64,000 nucleotides of DNA from Alteromonas sp. BMJM2 (GCF_027257845.1 NZ_JAPVOT010000018.1:1-64000), one strand, 5' to 3'; positions 44,403-54,333 are shown, numbered from the stretch's first letter. The notes: generated from the sequence alone by a model not told the origin. Numbers and translations are program-made.

Positions 44403-45821
44403 ATGGACACAACATCAGCAAATGACTTCTCACAAGAACCCACTAGCACAGGGTTTATTCTCTTTATCACTATTGTAGCAACAATAGGAGGCTTCCTGTT
44501 TGGATTCGATAGTGGCGTGATCAATGGAACAGTAGATGGCCTTCAAGCTGCGTTTAACTCACAAAGTATAGGTACCGGTTTCAACGTATCGAGTATGCTT
44601 TTAGGTTGCGCCGTAGGTGCTTTTTTTGCCGGCCGACTAGCCGACAAATATGGCCGTAAGTCTTTGTTACTTGTCTCTGCGGTTTTCTTTTTAATAAGCG
44701 CGTGCGGCTCCGGAATTGCCACTAGCAGTTTTGAATTTGTTATTTATCGCATAATTGGTGGACTTGCTGTAGGAGCAGCTTCGGTAATGGCACCTGCCTA
44801 TATCGCAGAAGTGTCTCCAGCAAAATATAGAGGTACGCTAGCCTCTATACAGCAAATCGCCATTATTGGCGGGCTATTTACCGCTTTTCTCAGTAACTAC
44901 TTCCTCGCCGATTACGCGTCGGGTTCAACGCAGAAACTATGGCTTGATTTTGAAGCGTGGCGCTGGATGTTTTGGATGGAAATTGCTCCTGCATCACTTT
45001 TCTTATTAATGTTACTTTTTATTCCGGAAAGCCCTCGCTTCCTTGTCGTTAAGCAGAAAACTGAACAGGCAAACGCGGTACTGAATAAACTGTATGGCTC
45101 TCAGGGTGACAATAAGCTTTCTGAAATAAAGGCCTCATTGTCCAACGATCATAATCCCCAATTGAAAGATCTCATTGATAAGCGTTCCGGCAAATTAAAG
45201 TCGATAGTCTGGGTTGGTATTGGGCTAGCGGCGCTTCAACAACTTGTTGGTATTAACGTTGTTTTTTATTACGGAGCGGTGTTATGGCAAGCAGTAGGAT
45301 TTTCAGAGTCCGATGCCTTGCTGATAAATGTTATCAGTGGCGCTATAAGCATTGCAGCATGTCTTGTTGCATTAGCAATCATTGACAAAATAGGTCGTAA
45401 GCCACTACTAAAGTGGGGTTCTATCGGTATGACAATCACACTTACTATTTTAACGATTGCATTTTTGAATGCGGAGCAAACTGCTGATAACAAACTAGCT
45501 CTTAATGACTGGGGCCCCGTAGCATTGATAGCCGCTAATCTATACGTATTTTGCTTCAATTTTTCATGGGGACCAGTAATGTGGGTAATGCTTGGAGAGA
45601 TGTTTCCAAACCAATTACGAGGCTCGGGCCTTGCGGTAAGCGGACTAGTTCAGTGGTCGACTAATTTCCTAATAACGTGGTCGTTCCCTATGTTGCTCGC
45701 AGGAATTGGTCTTGCCGGCGCTTATGGGCTTTACGCCATATTCTCATTACTATCAATTGTATTTGTCATTCGCTATGTATACGAAACGAAAGGCTTAGAG
45801 CTTGAGGATATGAAGGGCTAA
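44403..45821 (+). CDS. xylE: D-xylose/proton symporter of the MFS sugar porter family
   Basis: This 472-residue protein has 12 predicted transmembrane helices. Sugar-porter signatures are GRLADKYGRKS after helix 2, RIIGGLAVGAASVMAPAYIAEVSP, PESPRFLV before the cytoplasmic loop, LAALQQLVGINVVFYYG in helix 7 and IDKIGRKPLL, followed by YETKGLELEDM. These match XylE/GalP-type symporters; the neighbourhood (xylR, xylB, xylA) points to xylose. It is probably cotranscribed with xylR and ends at a strong terminator. I use the symbol for the family role; arabinose or glucose specificity cannot be excluded. Confidence 0.88.
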   Translation: MDTTSANDFSQEPTSTGFILFITIVATIGGFLFGFDSGVINGTVDGLQAAFNSQSIGTGFNVSSMLLGCAVGAFFAGRLADKYGRKSLLLVSAVFFLISACGSGIATSSFEFVIYRIIGGLAVGAASVMAPAYIAEVSPAKYRGTLASIQQIAIIGGLFTAFLSNYFLADYASGSTQKLWLDFEAWRWMFWMEIAPASLFLLMLLFIPESPRFLVVKQKTEQANAVLNKLYGSQGDNKLSEIKASLSNDHNPQLKDLIDKRSGKLKSIVWVGIGLAALQQLVGINVVFYYGAVLWQAVGFSESDALLINVISGAISIAACLVALAIIDKIGRKPLLKWGSIGMTITLTILTIAFLNAEQTADNKLALNDWGPVALIAANLYVFCFNFSWGPVMWVMLGEMFPNQLRGSGLAVSGLVQWSTNFLITWSFPMLLAGIGLAGAYGLYAIFSLLSIVFVIRYVYETKGLELEDMKG

Positions 45822-45858
45822 TCATCTTTCAACGGAAGGGTCGAAACGGTCTTCAAAT

Positions 45859-45896
45859 TAAAAGGTGCCCTTAGCAAGACTAGGGGGCACCTTTTT
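45859..45896 (+). terminator. Terminator after the xylose symporter
   Basis: AAAAGGTGCCC pairs with GGGCACCTTTT around a loop that itself contains CTTAG/CTAGG; the stem ends in five T residues. Confidence 0.93.
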
Positions 45897-46167
45897 AATC
45901 TGGCTTCTATACAGTAATAAATTGACCGAATCTCGACAGTTTTTCTTTTATGTGTGTGGCTATGATTTTATTATCAGGGCAAGAAGAGGCTTCAAGTACA
46001 GGTTTATAGTATTTAGCTACATCGTTGCACAACTTTAAGTGATTTTTATTAAAGTAAACATAATAATCACCCTATGAGGAGATTAATAAATCAAATAGTC
46101 ACATACTGTAATTTTTATAAACACGCTCCTCATTCACACTGCAATATGAATATTAATGAGGAAATAG
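45897..46167 (+). promoter_or_regulatory. A+T-rich region upstream of a short terminated transcript
   Basis: No established gene. A 50-codon frame from 46074 lacks a ribosome-binding site. TTTATTAAAGTAAACATAATAAT around 46046-46067 resembles a promoter and could drive the small transcript ending at 46267. Confidence 0.35.
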
Positions 46168-46254
46168 ATGGGACTGAAAAAACAATTTTTTTATCCGCTT
46201 ATTCTGCCAAAGGAGGAGATCTTTAGCGTCTGTTTCCCTTCAGGACTTCCCTGA
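46168..46254 (+). CDS. Possible 28-residue small protein or leader peptide
   Basis: The ATG at 46168 has GAGG at an ideal six-base spacing. The frame reads MGLKKQFFYPLILPKEEIF and continues to a TGA at 46252-46254: two lysines, a hydrophobic aromatic stretch, an acidic pair, a cysteine and two prolines. I recognise no family. The last codons lie in the stem of a strong terminator oriented the same way, so the transcript is a short independent unit. Alternatives are a small RNA with a fortuitous frame, or a peptide precursor. It is convergent with TonB receptor 3. Confidence 0.45.
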   Translation: MGLKKQFFYPLILPKEEIFSVCFPSGLP

Positions 46255-46267
46255 AGGGAATTTTTTT
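46234..46267 (+). terminator. Strong terminator of the small plus-strand transcript
   Basis: TTCCCTTCAGG pairs perfectly with CCTGAAGGGAA (5-base loop), followed by seven T residues. On the minus strand the stem is not followed by T residues, so it serves plus-strand transcription rather than receptor 3. Confidence 0.9.
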
Positions 46268-46271
46268 CAAA

Positions 46272-49211
46272 TTAAAAGGTAGAGCGAACGCCTAGAAGGA
46301 AGCGCCTACCGGTGTATTCATTCAGAATTACACGCTCTCTGACATCTGCGAACTTAATAGTATTTTCATCTAATAGATTACTCACATCTAGAGTGATTTT
46401 GGTATTTTCACTAAGTGCATAGCCAAACCCTAAATCTAACTGTCCATAAGCATCAAAGTGTTCAGCGATACCGGCTAGTCCAGTCCGCTTCACTAAAAAC
46501 TGGTCTCTCCAGTTCCATGAAACTCTTGCAGAGAAATTATCATCTTCGTAGAACCCAACTATATTATATGAGTGTGGTGTAAAACCTTCCAATCCGTTTC
46601 CTGGAGCCGTCGATAGAGGTAATCCTTGAGGCGATGCAAGCGCCTCGTCGTCTTGACCAGTTACGAATGTATAGTTTGCTTGTATACCTGCATTACTAAG
46701 AAAACTTGGAAGAAAATCGAAGTACATCAAACCAGCGAGCTCGTAGCCTTGAATTGACCCACCCTCTCGATTTCTATCTGTAGTATCACGAAATATAATT
46801 TCACCAAATGCCGGATGGCTAAAACCAGATGAAACCAGCTCGGTACTTTCAGAGATGAACCTTTCAATATCTTTATAGAATAGTGATATTGAAAAAGCGT
46901 TACCGTTGTCGGCGTAATACTCTAAAGAAGCATCGTATTGCCATGCTTCGTAAGGCTGCAAATCAGTATTATTAGAACGACGTGTAGATAATCCGTACAA
47001 ACCGCTAAAACTCTGATTTGGAGTAATATCACCTAAATTTGGTCGCGTAATAACTTTTGCTACTGCTGTTCTTAAATCTACATTATCACTCAGTGAAATT
47101 TTCGCATTCAAACTAGGGAGTAAATTAGAGTACGAATTTTTCTTTTCAATTATTTGTCTTTCTGTCGTCACGTAGTCTAAACCTGATGTGGCTCCGTCAG
47201 CATCTACCGGATCAATTCTAATTAACTCGACCGAAGGGCCAGAAGCAGTGGTATCAGTCTCTACATACCTTAGGCCAAAATTTGCAGTCCAAGGAAACGC
47301 CTTAAATTCTCCATCAAGATCTAATCTAACATAAGCACCATATGTTGTTTCCTCTACATCACGTGCTAGGTCAGGACGTGCTTGGGAAGAACAGACATCG
47401 CTATTTCCTGACCCTTGACGCACAGCTTCGCAGTAACCATCTTTGTCAGTTAATAAAAATGATGTAGGAAAGCTAGCGCCTGAGTCACTAAGTAAACCAG
47501 CCACAGAAACAGGTGTGAAAATATCTACTGGTAATGAAAAGAATCGGCCACCCATATTTGGTCTTGGCCCATTGGGCACATTAATCCCTTCCCATGGCGA
47601 TTGGATTCCATCCGTTGGATCAAAAGGAGCAACAAAATTTGAATCCCAGAATAAGGTCCCAGCGGAATTATAGCCCGGATCGAAAGGTCCTTCTGGTGCG
47701 TTTGGCCTGTAAATTCCCGAGTTAAAAGGCAGTGCGCCTTTTTTACGATCACTATAAAACACTCCGGTTTGAAGACCGCGAATTGCTCCTAAATCTAATT
47801 CAAATCCAACATCAAATTTACTCTCGAAAACCTCATCCTCTAGTTCAATAGAAGGTGTTAGCGCAACGTGAGCACGAGCGTTTGCAGGGTCGGCTAAATC
47901 AAGAGAAGTCGACCAAGACGGAACATCTCCATTTTCCCAAGTGATAATATTTGTCTCAAAATCAGGACTTGTTTCTCCGGCTCTCGGGTCATCAACGCTT
48001 CCAGGCGCTAACGGGTTATCCCAAGGGTTATTATCTTTTATCGCCGCTTGTAGTCTCGTCGCATCGTTTCGTGCTGTAGCACGCGACCAAGAAATATCAG
48101 CGTTAAATGACACACCATTATCCAAATAGAGAAAACCATTCCACCCTAATGCAAGAGTTTCGCTATCGCCGCCCCCCTCTTCAAAACGATAATCAACAGG
48201 ACCAAAGGTTTTAACAAACGACGTAGCCGTGCCATTTTCATCAGTTTCCACATTGGAAAAGAACGGAAACTGCATCGGCGCGTTAATACCTTGAGTCATT
48301 GTCGTTCGCTTAAAATCAACATATAAGGCGTCAACTGTCATGCCCATGTCAGCGCTTGGCTCATACTGAAACGTACTATTAATACTTAAACGTTTTCTAT
48401 CATCTACAGTGAAACTTTGTCCCATTTCTTGAGGGAAGCGGAATTCTACAATTTCATCCGAGTCAACAGTAGGACCATTGTAATAAGACCAAGCTCCCCC
48501 GCGGTGCTCCTCTAGCCTTGTCTTTCTATCTTCATAAGACACAGCAAAGAGCAGTCCCATTGAATCTTCAGCAAATGTATTACTAATAAGCCCAGACAAC
48601 CGAGGTCCCCACTCTTCCCCAAGGTCTTGATAGCGGGCTTGTGCTGAACCTGTCATATGAAAACCAATATTATTTAACGGGCGCGCTGTACGCATGTTAA
48701 CACTGGCTCCTAAACTACCTTCCCACATATCAGAGGTTGGGCTTTTAACAACATCGGCACCGCTTAAAACCTCTGCAGCTAGAGCTTGAAAGTCGAATGC
48801 CCTTGAAAGATTGACTTCAGAAAAGAAGTAATCAACCTCGCCAGTTTCAATGGTCGCAATGGTTCGATTATTAAGCCTTACAGTATTAAATTCAGGCCCA
48901 AAACCGCGAACGGTTACCTTTGAACCTTCACCAGATTGCCTATCGATGAAAACACCAGAAATTCGTTGTAAAGATTCTGCAATATTCTGGTCTGGAAATT
49001 TCCCAAGATCTTCAGCTGAAATAGAATCGACAACGCTGTCTGCAGAACGCTTGTTATCTAACGCACCTGTTAGAGATGATCGAATGCCGAGCACTTGAAC
49101 AATCTCGACGTCTTTCTCCTTCGCGGTGTCCTGAGCTTGAGACTCATGTGAGGTATAAAGTGCAGATACGCACGCTAAATAAATTAAGCTATGTTTTAGT
49201 GTGTGACTCAT
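46272..49211 (-). CDS. TonB-dependent receptor 3 (oligosaccharide uptake)
   Basis: This 979-residue protein has a signal peptide ending ESQAQD, TonB-box-like VEIVQVLGIRSSLTGALDNKR, plug motifs VVDSISAEDLGKFPDQNIAESLQRISGVFIDRQSGEGSKVTVRGFGPEF and VVKSPTSDMWEGSLGASVNMRT, and a barrel ending in GVRSTF. It belongs to the FPDQN subgroup of receptors, distinct from receptors 1 and 2 (LPALD). AAGGAT precedes the start. Upstream are GATCATTAA (49384-49392) and ATTAACAAT (49344-49352) motifs. No SusD-like partner is present, as is normal for Gammaproteobacteria. Confidence 0.92.
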   Translation of the reverse strand: MSHTLKHSLIYLACVSALYTSHESQAQDTAKEKDVEIVQVLGIRSSLTGALDNKRSADSVVDSISAEDLGKFPDQNIAESLQRISGVFIDRQSGEGSKVTVRGFGPEFNTVRLNNRTIATIETGEVDYFFSEVNLSRAFDFQALAAEVLSGADVVKSPTSDMWEGSLGASVNMRTARPLNNIGFHMTGSAQARYQDLGEEWGPRLSGLISNTFAEDSMGLLFAVSYEDRKTRLEEHRGGAWSYYNGPTVDSDEIVEFRFPQEMGQSFTVDDRKRLSINSTFQYEPSADMGMTVDALYVDFKRTTMTQGINAPMQFPFFSNVETDENGTATSFVKTFGPVDYRFEEGGGDSETLALGWNGFLYLDNGVSFNADISWSRATARNDATRLQAAIKDNNPWDNPLAPGSVDDPRAGETSPDFETNIITWENGDVPSWSTSLDLADPANARAHVALTPSIELEDEVFESKFDVGFELDLGAIRGLQTGVFYSDRKKGALPFNSGIYRPNAPEGPFDPGYNSAGTLFWDSNFVAPFDPTDGIQSPWEGINVPNGPRPNMGGRFFSLPVDIFTPVSVAGLLSDSGASFPTSFLLTDKDGYCEAVRQGSGNSDVCSSQARPDLARDVEETTYGAYVRLDLDGEFKAFPWTANFGLRYVETDTTASGPSVELIRIDPVDADGATSGLDYVTTERQIIEKKNSYSNLLPSLNAKISLSDNVDLRTAVAKVITRPNLGDITPNQSFSGLYGLSTRRSNNTDLQPYEAWQYDASLEYYADNGNAFSISLFYKDIERFISESTELVSSGFSHPAFGEIIFRDTTDRNREGGSIQGYELAGLMYFDFLPSFLSNAGIQANYTFVTGQDDEALASPQGLPLSTAPGNGLEGFTPHSYNIVGFYEDDNFSARVSWNWRDQFLVKRTGLAGIAEHFDAYGQLDLGFGYALSENTKITLDVSNLLDENTIKFADVRERVILNEYTGRRFLLGVRSTF

Positions 49212-49627
49212 TTTTATCCTTAAAATTTAACAAATGAGGTAGGTATTAACTTCCGTTGTTGGACATTAAAATCACTTATTGTCAATAACTTATACTTGTC
49301 CCACTTCTAATAAATATTTCCACAAACGAATAGTTAACACAAAATTAACAATACCACTAATTCAGTTTTTTTAAATCACTTTTGATCATTAATGGTCAAT
49401 TTAATAAAAAATATAACTATTTTGATAAATTGGATAGCATACTAGCTTTTACGTTAAGCAGACTTATTCTAGTAACAGCAACACACTAGGCATCCATATT
49501 AGATGCGTTGCTAAGGGCACTAGACAAGGTTCTAAGTTCTGCGTCGACAGTTTGGTAGAAGTCGTAGAAAGGGTTGAATTCTTGCTATTCAAAAGCGACC
49601 TCATTGGGAACAATGTTTCAAATAAAC
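49212..49627 (-). promoter_or_regulatory. Regulatory region of TonB receptor 3
   Basis: About 415 bases without a gene. It contains TATTGTCAATAAC (about 49279-49291), ATTAACAAT (49344-49352) and TGATCATTAATGG (about 49383-49395), related to motifs upstream of receptors 1, 2 and 4. Confidence 0.5.
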
Positions 49628-49664
49628 AAAAATGCCCCTTACAAAGTAGTAAGAGGCATTTTTT
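49628..49664. terminator. Terminator of TonB receptor 4
   Basis: AAAAATGCC(CC)TTAC pairs with GTAA(GA)GGCATTTTTT. It is T-rich on both sides, so it works in either direction; the receptor stop is 33 bases upstream on the minus strand. Confidence 0.88.
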
Positions 49665-49696
49665 GAGCTTAATTTACAAGGTTGTAATAGAACTTA

Positions 49697-52600
49697 CTAA
49701 AGGCTAGCTGTTACTCCTAAAACTATACGTCTATCTGTGAGGCCTTGTGCACATAAAAGCGCACCTTCGTTAACACACCACTCAGTTCGGTCTTCACGCA
49801 GCAGGTTGATGCCGTCTAAACCCACTGTAAATGTGTCATTGATGTCATAGCTAACACTCATGTTAAGCTGTGCTCTATCGTCGACGATACGCGGCATATC
49901 AAAGCTTATTAGCTCTCCCGTCTTAAACGCTGAACGCCATGTATAACGTGCGCGAACGCTTAAATCGTATTTATCGTAAAACAATGTAATGTTATAAGCA
50001 TTTTGCGACAAATCTTCTAGTTCAATGCGTTCTTCCACAATATCGTCGGCTAAGGTTGCCGTAGATTGATTGGTGTCGGTTCTACCCAAGAGTTTGTTCA
50101 GTGCGTTAGCATCGCCAGTAGCAGGACGGAAAGTCTCAATACCCGCGCCCGATTCTTGATAGGTATAATTAGCGATTACCCCAAAACCTGATGCCCAGCC
50201 AAGGTCTTTTTCATAGGCCGATAAATCGTGCTGAAACGCAAATTCAATACCTGTTTGAGTTTCCTCATTAGGTAAATTAATGGTGGTTTGAAGCGGTACA
50301 CATATTCCCGTTCCAGGAACTGATGACCACACATTTCGATCGGTAACGGTTGGGTTATAAATACCGCCGCCTTCACATGGCGCCGTAATATCGCGTTCAA
50401 TTTGACCATTGTCGCCAATTGGCTCTTCCGGATTATCTCGAACTGCGGCAAAGATATCGGTTCGCTCTTTATGAAAAAGACCCACGCTTACGAAGCTAGA
50501 CTCTGCAAAATAATATTCTGCAGATAAATCATAGGATATGACTTCCTCAGGAGTTAACGACGGGTTACCTACTCTTACCGCTGCGCCAGCCCCGCCAGGA
50601 AAGTTAATTGACGTGGAAAGATTATCAAAATTTGGTCTGCGAATATCTTTCGCTACACCCGCGCGTATTACCACATCATCAATCACTTCAGAGACTATAT
50701 TGAACCTCGGTAGGAAATAGTCATAGGAAGACGTTTCCTCACGTAACCCCGTCACTTGGCCATTTTCAATGTTATTGCCTACTGAGGTCACTTCAGTGTC
50801 TATGTATCTTAAGCCTACATTTCCGCGAAAAGTAATATCGTTGATATAAAAGAAGTAGTCGCCCTGCAAATATAGTGCGCTAGTTTCTTCTTCAATATCG
50901 AAAAATGAATCTAACTGCAGTTCGGGCTCAGACAATAATGGGTAGCCTTCCGTGATATTTCCGTTAGCTATTTGCAAGGCGTTATTTTCTTCAATTGCTT
51001 GATTAAGCGCACTGATTACCGCACCGGGATCGGAAAATGACAAATCGCCGTTAATGGTTAAATAGTTTTGAATATAAAGTCTTCGACCGTCTGCATCGTT
51101 AAAGTTAGAGGGCCCTGCACCAACAATACTTGAAAATAAGTCCGCAGTAGGCCGATAAAAAGTCGTATTTGGATTTGAAAAATTTGATGCGGTATTGATG
51201 TCACTGCTTAACGCTGTGTTCTTATTCCAGCGATAACCCGCTTTTATTCCTGAAAAATAGGGATTAAGGTCGGAAATATCATAGTCCGCATCAATTCTAA
51301 ATGCAGTTTCAGCGTTTTCTTGTGTATTTCTACCAACACCAACTCCTCTTAGCGCATAGTTCGCTGGATTGAGAAGATCTTGGTCTGAAGGCCCGAATTC
51401 TGCTCCTTGGGCAATACCGAATTGTAACGTGCGATCAGATGCATCAAACTCAACCGGTACACCGTTGTCTATGCTAAGCCCTTCACTAGGTTGCGGTCCA
51501 TTGGGATTAATGAAGTCCAATGTTGTGTTTAAACGGGGGAAGAACGAATCTGAGCTTGAGTAAGAGACTTCAGAGGAAAGCTTAAGCCGGTCGCGAAGCC
51601 ACGTAAAACCGGTTGCGAAAACGTCGCTGTCTGTAAAGCGAGAGCCGGTATTAACGCTCGTTCTCAGGTTGGGGTCAATATTATTATTATTGCTATCGAC
51701 GCCTACTCCTAACGTTCCAGAAAGTACCGCCTGCACTTCACCTAAATTTAATGGCCCGTTAGGCCCATCAATGGTTCCTAAGTTAATTGTCTCAAATGCA
51801 GTATTATTTGTGTTATCTACTACAGCTGCACCGCCAGTCCCTGATATAAATGCTCGCGAGCTCTTCTGAGCGCGTTCTTGTCTATTTAACGTAGCATCGA
51901 AATAGAACTTGAGGTCGTCAACAGGCTCAAACTCTATGGAACTCGTAAAATTTTTCGTTTCATATTCATAGCGAGAAATGACTTGGTCTAAAAATTGTGC
52001 CCGCAAAAACGGAAAGGCTTCCGCGCTACCGCTGCCAGAGTCAGGAAGTACCTCTCTATCTCTATCAAAACGTGGGTCGAAAGAAGCCACTTGCTGCTCA
52101 GCATAACTTCCTGTCAAAACAATACCCACACGACCATAATCAGTATCATAGCTATCACCAAACGTAGCCGAGACTCTTGGCGATGTCGCATCGGCTAGAT
52201 CGCTGTTTTCTGCCTGCGCTCGCACAGATATTAACTGCTCTTTGAGACTTAAACCGCGAAGTGTTCTCAAGTTTATTGTTCCACCAACAGAGCCTTCTAT
52301 CGTTTCAGCTGACGGAACCTTTATGACTTCTAAAGATGAAATAAGTGCTGCTGGCAAGTCATCAAAACCGATACCTGAACGGCCATTACCGCTACCCACT
52401 GTCGAAACGCCATTTATTTCAACTCGATTAGCACTGGTACCTCGAATTTGAACGCCAGTACCAACGCCGGCAGTACGGTCAATCTGCACACCCGTTATGT
52501 TTTCTAAAACTTCGGCTAGGTTTTGATCAGGAAGCTTACCTATGTCCTCTGCTTGAATAACCTCTTTAATACTGTCTGCAGAACGCTTTTCGGCAAGTGC

Positions 52601-52765
52601 ACTCGCTAACGCACTCCTTATTCCTCTTACTTCGATAACCTCTGTCTCTTTCTGACTATCTGCGCCGGAACCGACGTCTTGTGCATAGGCGTTGCTCGTC
52701 AGGCAACCGATAGCAGAAGACACTGCAACGGCTACTTGCAATTTTTTAGCAGTAAATTTCAACAT
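49697..52765 (-). CDS. TonB-dependent receptor 4 (oligosaccharide uptake)
   Basis: This 1022-residue protein has a signal peptide ending TSNAYAQD, TonB-box-like TEVIEVRGIRSALASALAEKR, plug motifs IKEVIQAEDIGKLPDQNLAEVLENITGVQIDRTAGVGTGVQIRGTSANRVEINGV and VIKVPSAETIEGSVGGTINLRT, and a barrel ending VLGVTASL. GGGAGAG precedes the start. It diverges from the DUF4861-rhaM genes across a 340-base region, so shared control is plausible and its substrate is likely a rhamnose- and uronate-containing oligosaccharide. Confidence 0.92.
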   Translation of the reverse strand: MLKFTAKKLQVAVAVSSAIGCLTSNAYAQDVGSGADSQKETEVIEVRGIRSALASALAEKRSADSIKEVIQAEDIGKLPDQNLAEVLENITGVQIDRTAGVGTGVQIRGTSANRVEINGVSTVGSGNGRSGIGFDDLPAALISSLEVIKVPSAETIEGSVGGTINLRTLRGLSLKEQLISVRAQAENSDLADATSPRVSATFGDSYDTDYGRVGIVLTGSYAEQQVASFDPRFDRDREVLPDSGSGSAEAFPFLRAQFLDQVISRYEYETKNFTSSIEFEPVDDLKFYFDATLNRQERAQKSSRAFISGTGGAAVVDNTNNTAFETINLGTIDGPNGPLNLGEVQAVLSGTLGVGVDSNNNNIDPNLRTSVNTGSRFTDSDVFATGFTWLRDRLKLSSEVSYSSSDSFFPRLNTTLDFINPNGPQPSEGLSIDNGVPVEFDASDRTLQFGIAQGAEFGPSDQDLLNPANYALRGVGVGRNTQENAETAFRIDADYDISDLNPYFSGIKAGYRWNKNTALSSDINTASNFSNPNTTFYRPTADLFSSIVGAGPSNFNDADGRRLYIQNYLTINGDLSFSDPGAVISALNQAIEENNALQIANGNITEGYPLLSEPELQLDSFFDIEEETSALYLQGDYFFYINDITFRGNVGLRYIDTEVTSVGNNIENGQVTGLREETSSYDYFLPRFNIVSEVIDDVVIRAGVAKDIRRPNFDNLSTSINFPGGAGAAVRVGNPSLTPEEVISYDLSAEYYFAESSFVSVGLFHKERTDIFAAVRDNPEEPIGDNGQIERDITAPCEGGGIYNPTVTDRNVWSSVPGTGICVPLQTTINLPNEETQTGIEFAFQHDLSAYEKDLGWASGFGVIANYTYQESGAGIETFRPATGDANALNKLLGRTDTNQSTATLADDIVEERIELEDLSQNAYNITLFYDKYDLSVRARYTWRSAFKTGELISFDMPRIVDDRAQLNMSVSYDINDTFTVGLDGINLLREDRTEWCVNEGALLCAQGLTDRRIVLGVTASL

Positions 52766-53106
52766 CCATACTCTCCCTTAAACAATCATTGTCAATCAAT
52801 ACGCAATCACAATAGATCACAAGTTAATCACTATCAATACAATTGTTAATAAAACGTAAATATAAGGTATTGTGAATTTAACGTGCATCTAGTTCATTTA
52901 TTCAATATATTCTTGCACTTATGAGAAAAATGAGAGTAATCGTTATTTAGCGCAAAGCATTAACGTTGCAATACCAGCCCCATTAGTGCAAAATCAATCA
53001 CAATCAATCAAGGCGCTTATCTTTAAGCTAATTAGGTTAATCTAGCGCTTCATTTAAGACCCAGCTTACTGTGTGTTAGAGGGGCGACGTTTTTCAGGAG
53101 ATGTTA
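52766..53106. promoter_or_regulatory. Divergent regulatory region of receptor 4 and the DUF4861-rhaM genes
   Basis: No gene. CAATCACAAT occurs twice (52804-52813 and 52995-53004), with several CAATCA variants around each, and ATTGTTAAT at 52842-52850. These may be operator elements for coordinated expression on both sides. Confidence 0.55.
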
Positions 53107-54015
53107 ATGTTTAATCGCAAGCAAGTGGGTGTTGCACTATCAATGTTAATGGGGTTAACAACCATTGGCTGTTCGTCTGACACTTCTGTGGATGACGCAC
53201 AAAACCTTAGCGTTGAATCGAAAAACGTTAAGTCCTACGCAAAATTTGTCCCTGAAAGACGTGACGACTTTGCTTGGGAGAATGATAAAGTTGCCTTTAG
53301 AGTATACGGACCAGCGGCCCCACTCGCAGGCCACGCCAGCGGCGTTGACGCATGGCTTAAAAAAGTCGATTACTCAATCATTGATAAATGGTACGCCATG
53401 CACTTTGCAGGTAAGTCATACCACGAAGACCGCGGCGAGGGTTACGACCCATACCACACCGGCATTAGCCGGGGTGTCGGCGGGTCCGCAGTATGGATAA
53501 ATGAAACGCCATACTATGCACACAACTTCACACGATATGAAATTCACGAAAACAATACCGACGAGGTGCGCTTTACTCTTTACTACAAATTTGAAACGCC
53601 ATTAGGGCAAGTGGATGAAGAGAAAACCGTTTCGTTAGCACTCGGTTCTAGAATGTATGAAGTACAGTCAACATTTTCGCTTAATGGTAAGCCTGCATCT
53701 ATTCCTATTGCTATTGGTGTAGCGACACACGACGAAAAAGCGAAGGTATTTCAAAGTAAAAAATATGGCTGGGTTGCAGCATGGGAAATGATAGACGGTC
53801 AGGGCCTAGGTACCGGCGCACTTATAGACCCTAGTAAAGTACAAAAAATTGTCCATTCACCATCTGAAATAAAAGATAACAGTCATATATGGCTAGTTAC
53901 ACAATCATCCTCTGATGGCTCACTTAACTATTATGCAGGCTATGGATGGTCGGGTGCTAACGAGATAACAACCACGGCCCAATGGCAAGAATATCTCAGT
54001 AAATTCGGTGGATAG
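53107..54015 (+). CDS. DUF4861 family lipoprotein, candidate ulvan-oligosaccharide enzyme
   Basis: I prefer the ATG at 53107, six bases after AGGAG; the ATG at 53101 directly abuts that site. The 302-residue protein has a lipoprotein-type signal (VALSMLMGLTTIGCSS). The DUF4861 domain follows: ERRDDFAWENDKVAFRVYGPA, DYSIIDKWYAMHFAGKSYHEDRGEGYDPYHTGISRGVGGSAVW and an all-beta C-terminus. The His/Asp/Tyr-rich HEDRGEGYDPYH stretch is a candidate active site. An ulvan oligosaccharide dehydratase has been described in Formosa agariphila (P29_PDnc). I believe it belongs to this family but cannot verify that. It is three bases upstream of rhaM, supporting a role in rhamnose-uronate oligosaccharides. 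Confidence 0.75.
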   Translation: MFNRKQVGVALSMLMGLTTIGCSSDTSVDDAQNLSVESKNVKSYAKFVPERRDDFAWENDKVAFRVYGPAAPLAGHASGVDAWLKKVDYSIIDKWYAMHFAGKSYHEDRGEGYDPYHTGISRGVGGSAVWINETPYYAHNFTRYEIHENNTDEVRFTLYYKFETPLGQVDEEKTVSLALGSRMYEVQSTFSLNGKPASIPIAIGVATHDEKAKVFQSKKYGWVAAWEMIDGQGLGTGALIDPSKVQKIVHSPSEIKDNSHIWLVTQSSSDGSLNYYAGYGWSGANEITTTAQWQEYLSKFGG

Positions 54016-54018
54016 AAG

Positions 54019-54333
54019 ATGGAAAAGATCGCATTTGTAATGACACTAAAACCGGGGCTCGAGCAAGAATACGAAAAACGGCATGACGAAATATGGCCAG
54101 AGCTTGTCGACGAATTAAAAGAAGCGGGAGTTTCAGACTACAGCATTTTTTATGAAGAGAGCTCGAATAAACTTTTTGCAGTACTCAAGCGCGAAGAAAA
54201 TCATTCAATGGATGACTTACCTGCTAAAAAAATCGTCAAAAAATGGTGGGCGTTTATGGCCGATATTATGGAAACCCATGACGACAACTCCCCAGTAGCA
54301 ACAGATCTTAAACGCGTATTTCATTTAGACTAA
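54019..54333 (+). CDS. rhaM: L-rhamnose mutarotase
   Basis: This 104-residue protein, the exact family size, has [22 protein letters not shown], including His22 that corresponds to the catalytic His of E. coli RhaM, then [18 protein letters not shown] and [14 protein letters not shown]. It interconverts the alpha and beta anomers of L-rhamnose, so that sugar released by rhamnosidases can enter the isomerase pathway. It is three bases downstream of the DUF4861 gene and thus probably translationally coupled. The other rhamnose genes are not in the window. Confidence 0.93.
   Translation: MEKIAFVMTLKPGLEQEYEKRHDEIWPELVDELKEAGVSDYSIFYEESSNKLFAVLKREENHSMDDLPAKKIVKKWWAFMADIMETHDDNSPVATDLKRVFHLD

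Noticed and set aside
46074-46226. 50-codon plus-strand frame upstream of the small terminator
   Set aside because: It has no ribosome-binding site and a composition unlike a protein; the 28-codon frame inside the same transcript is better supported.
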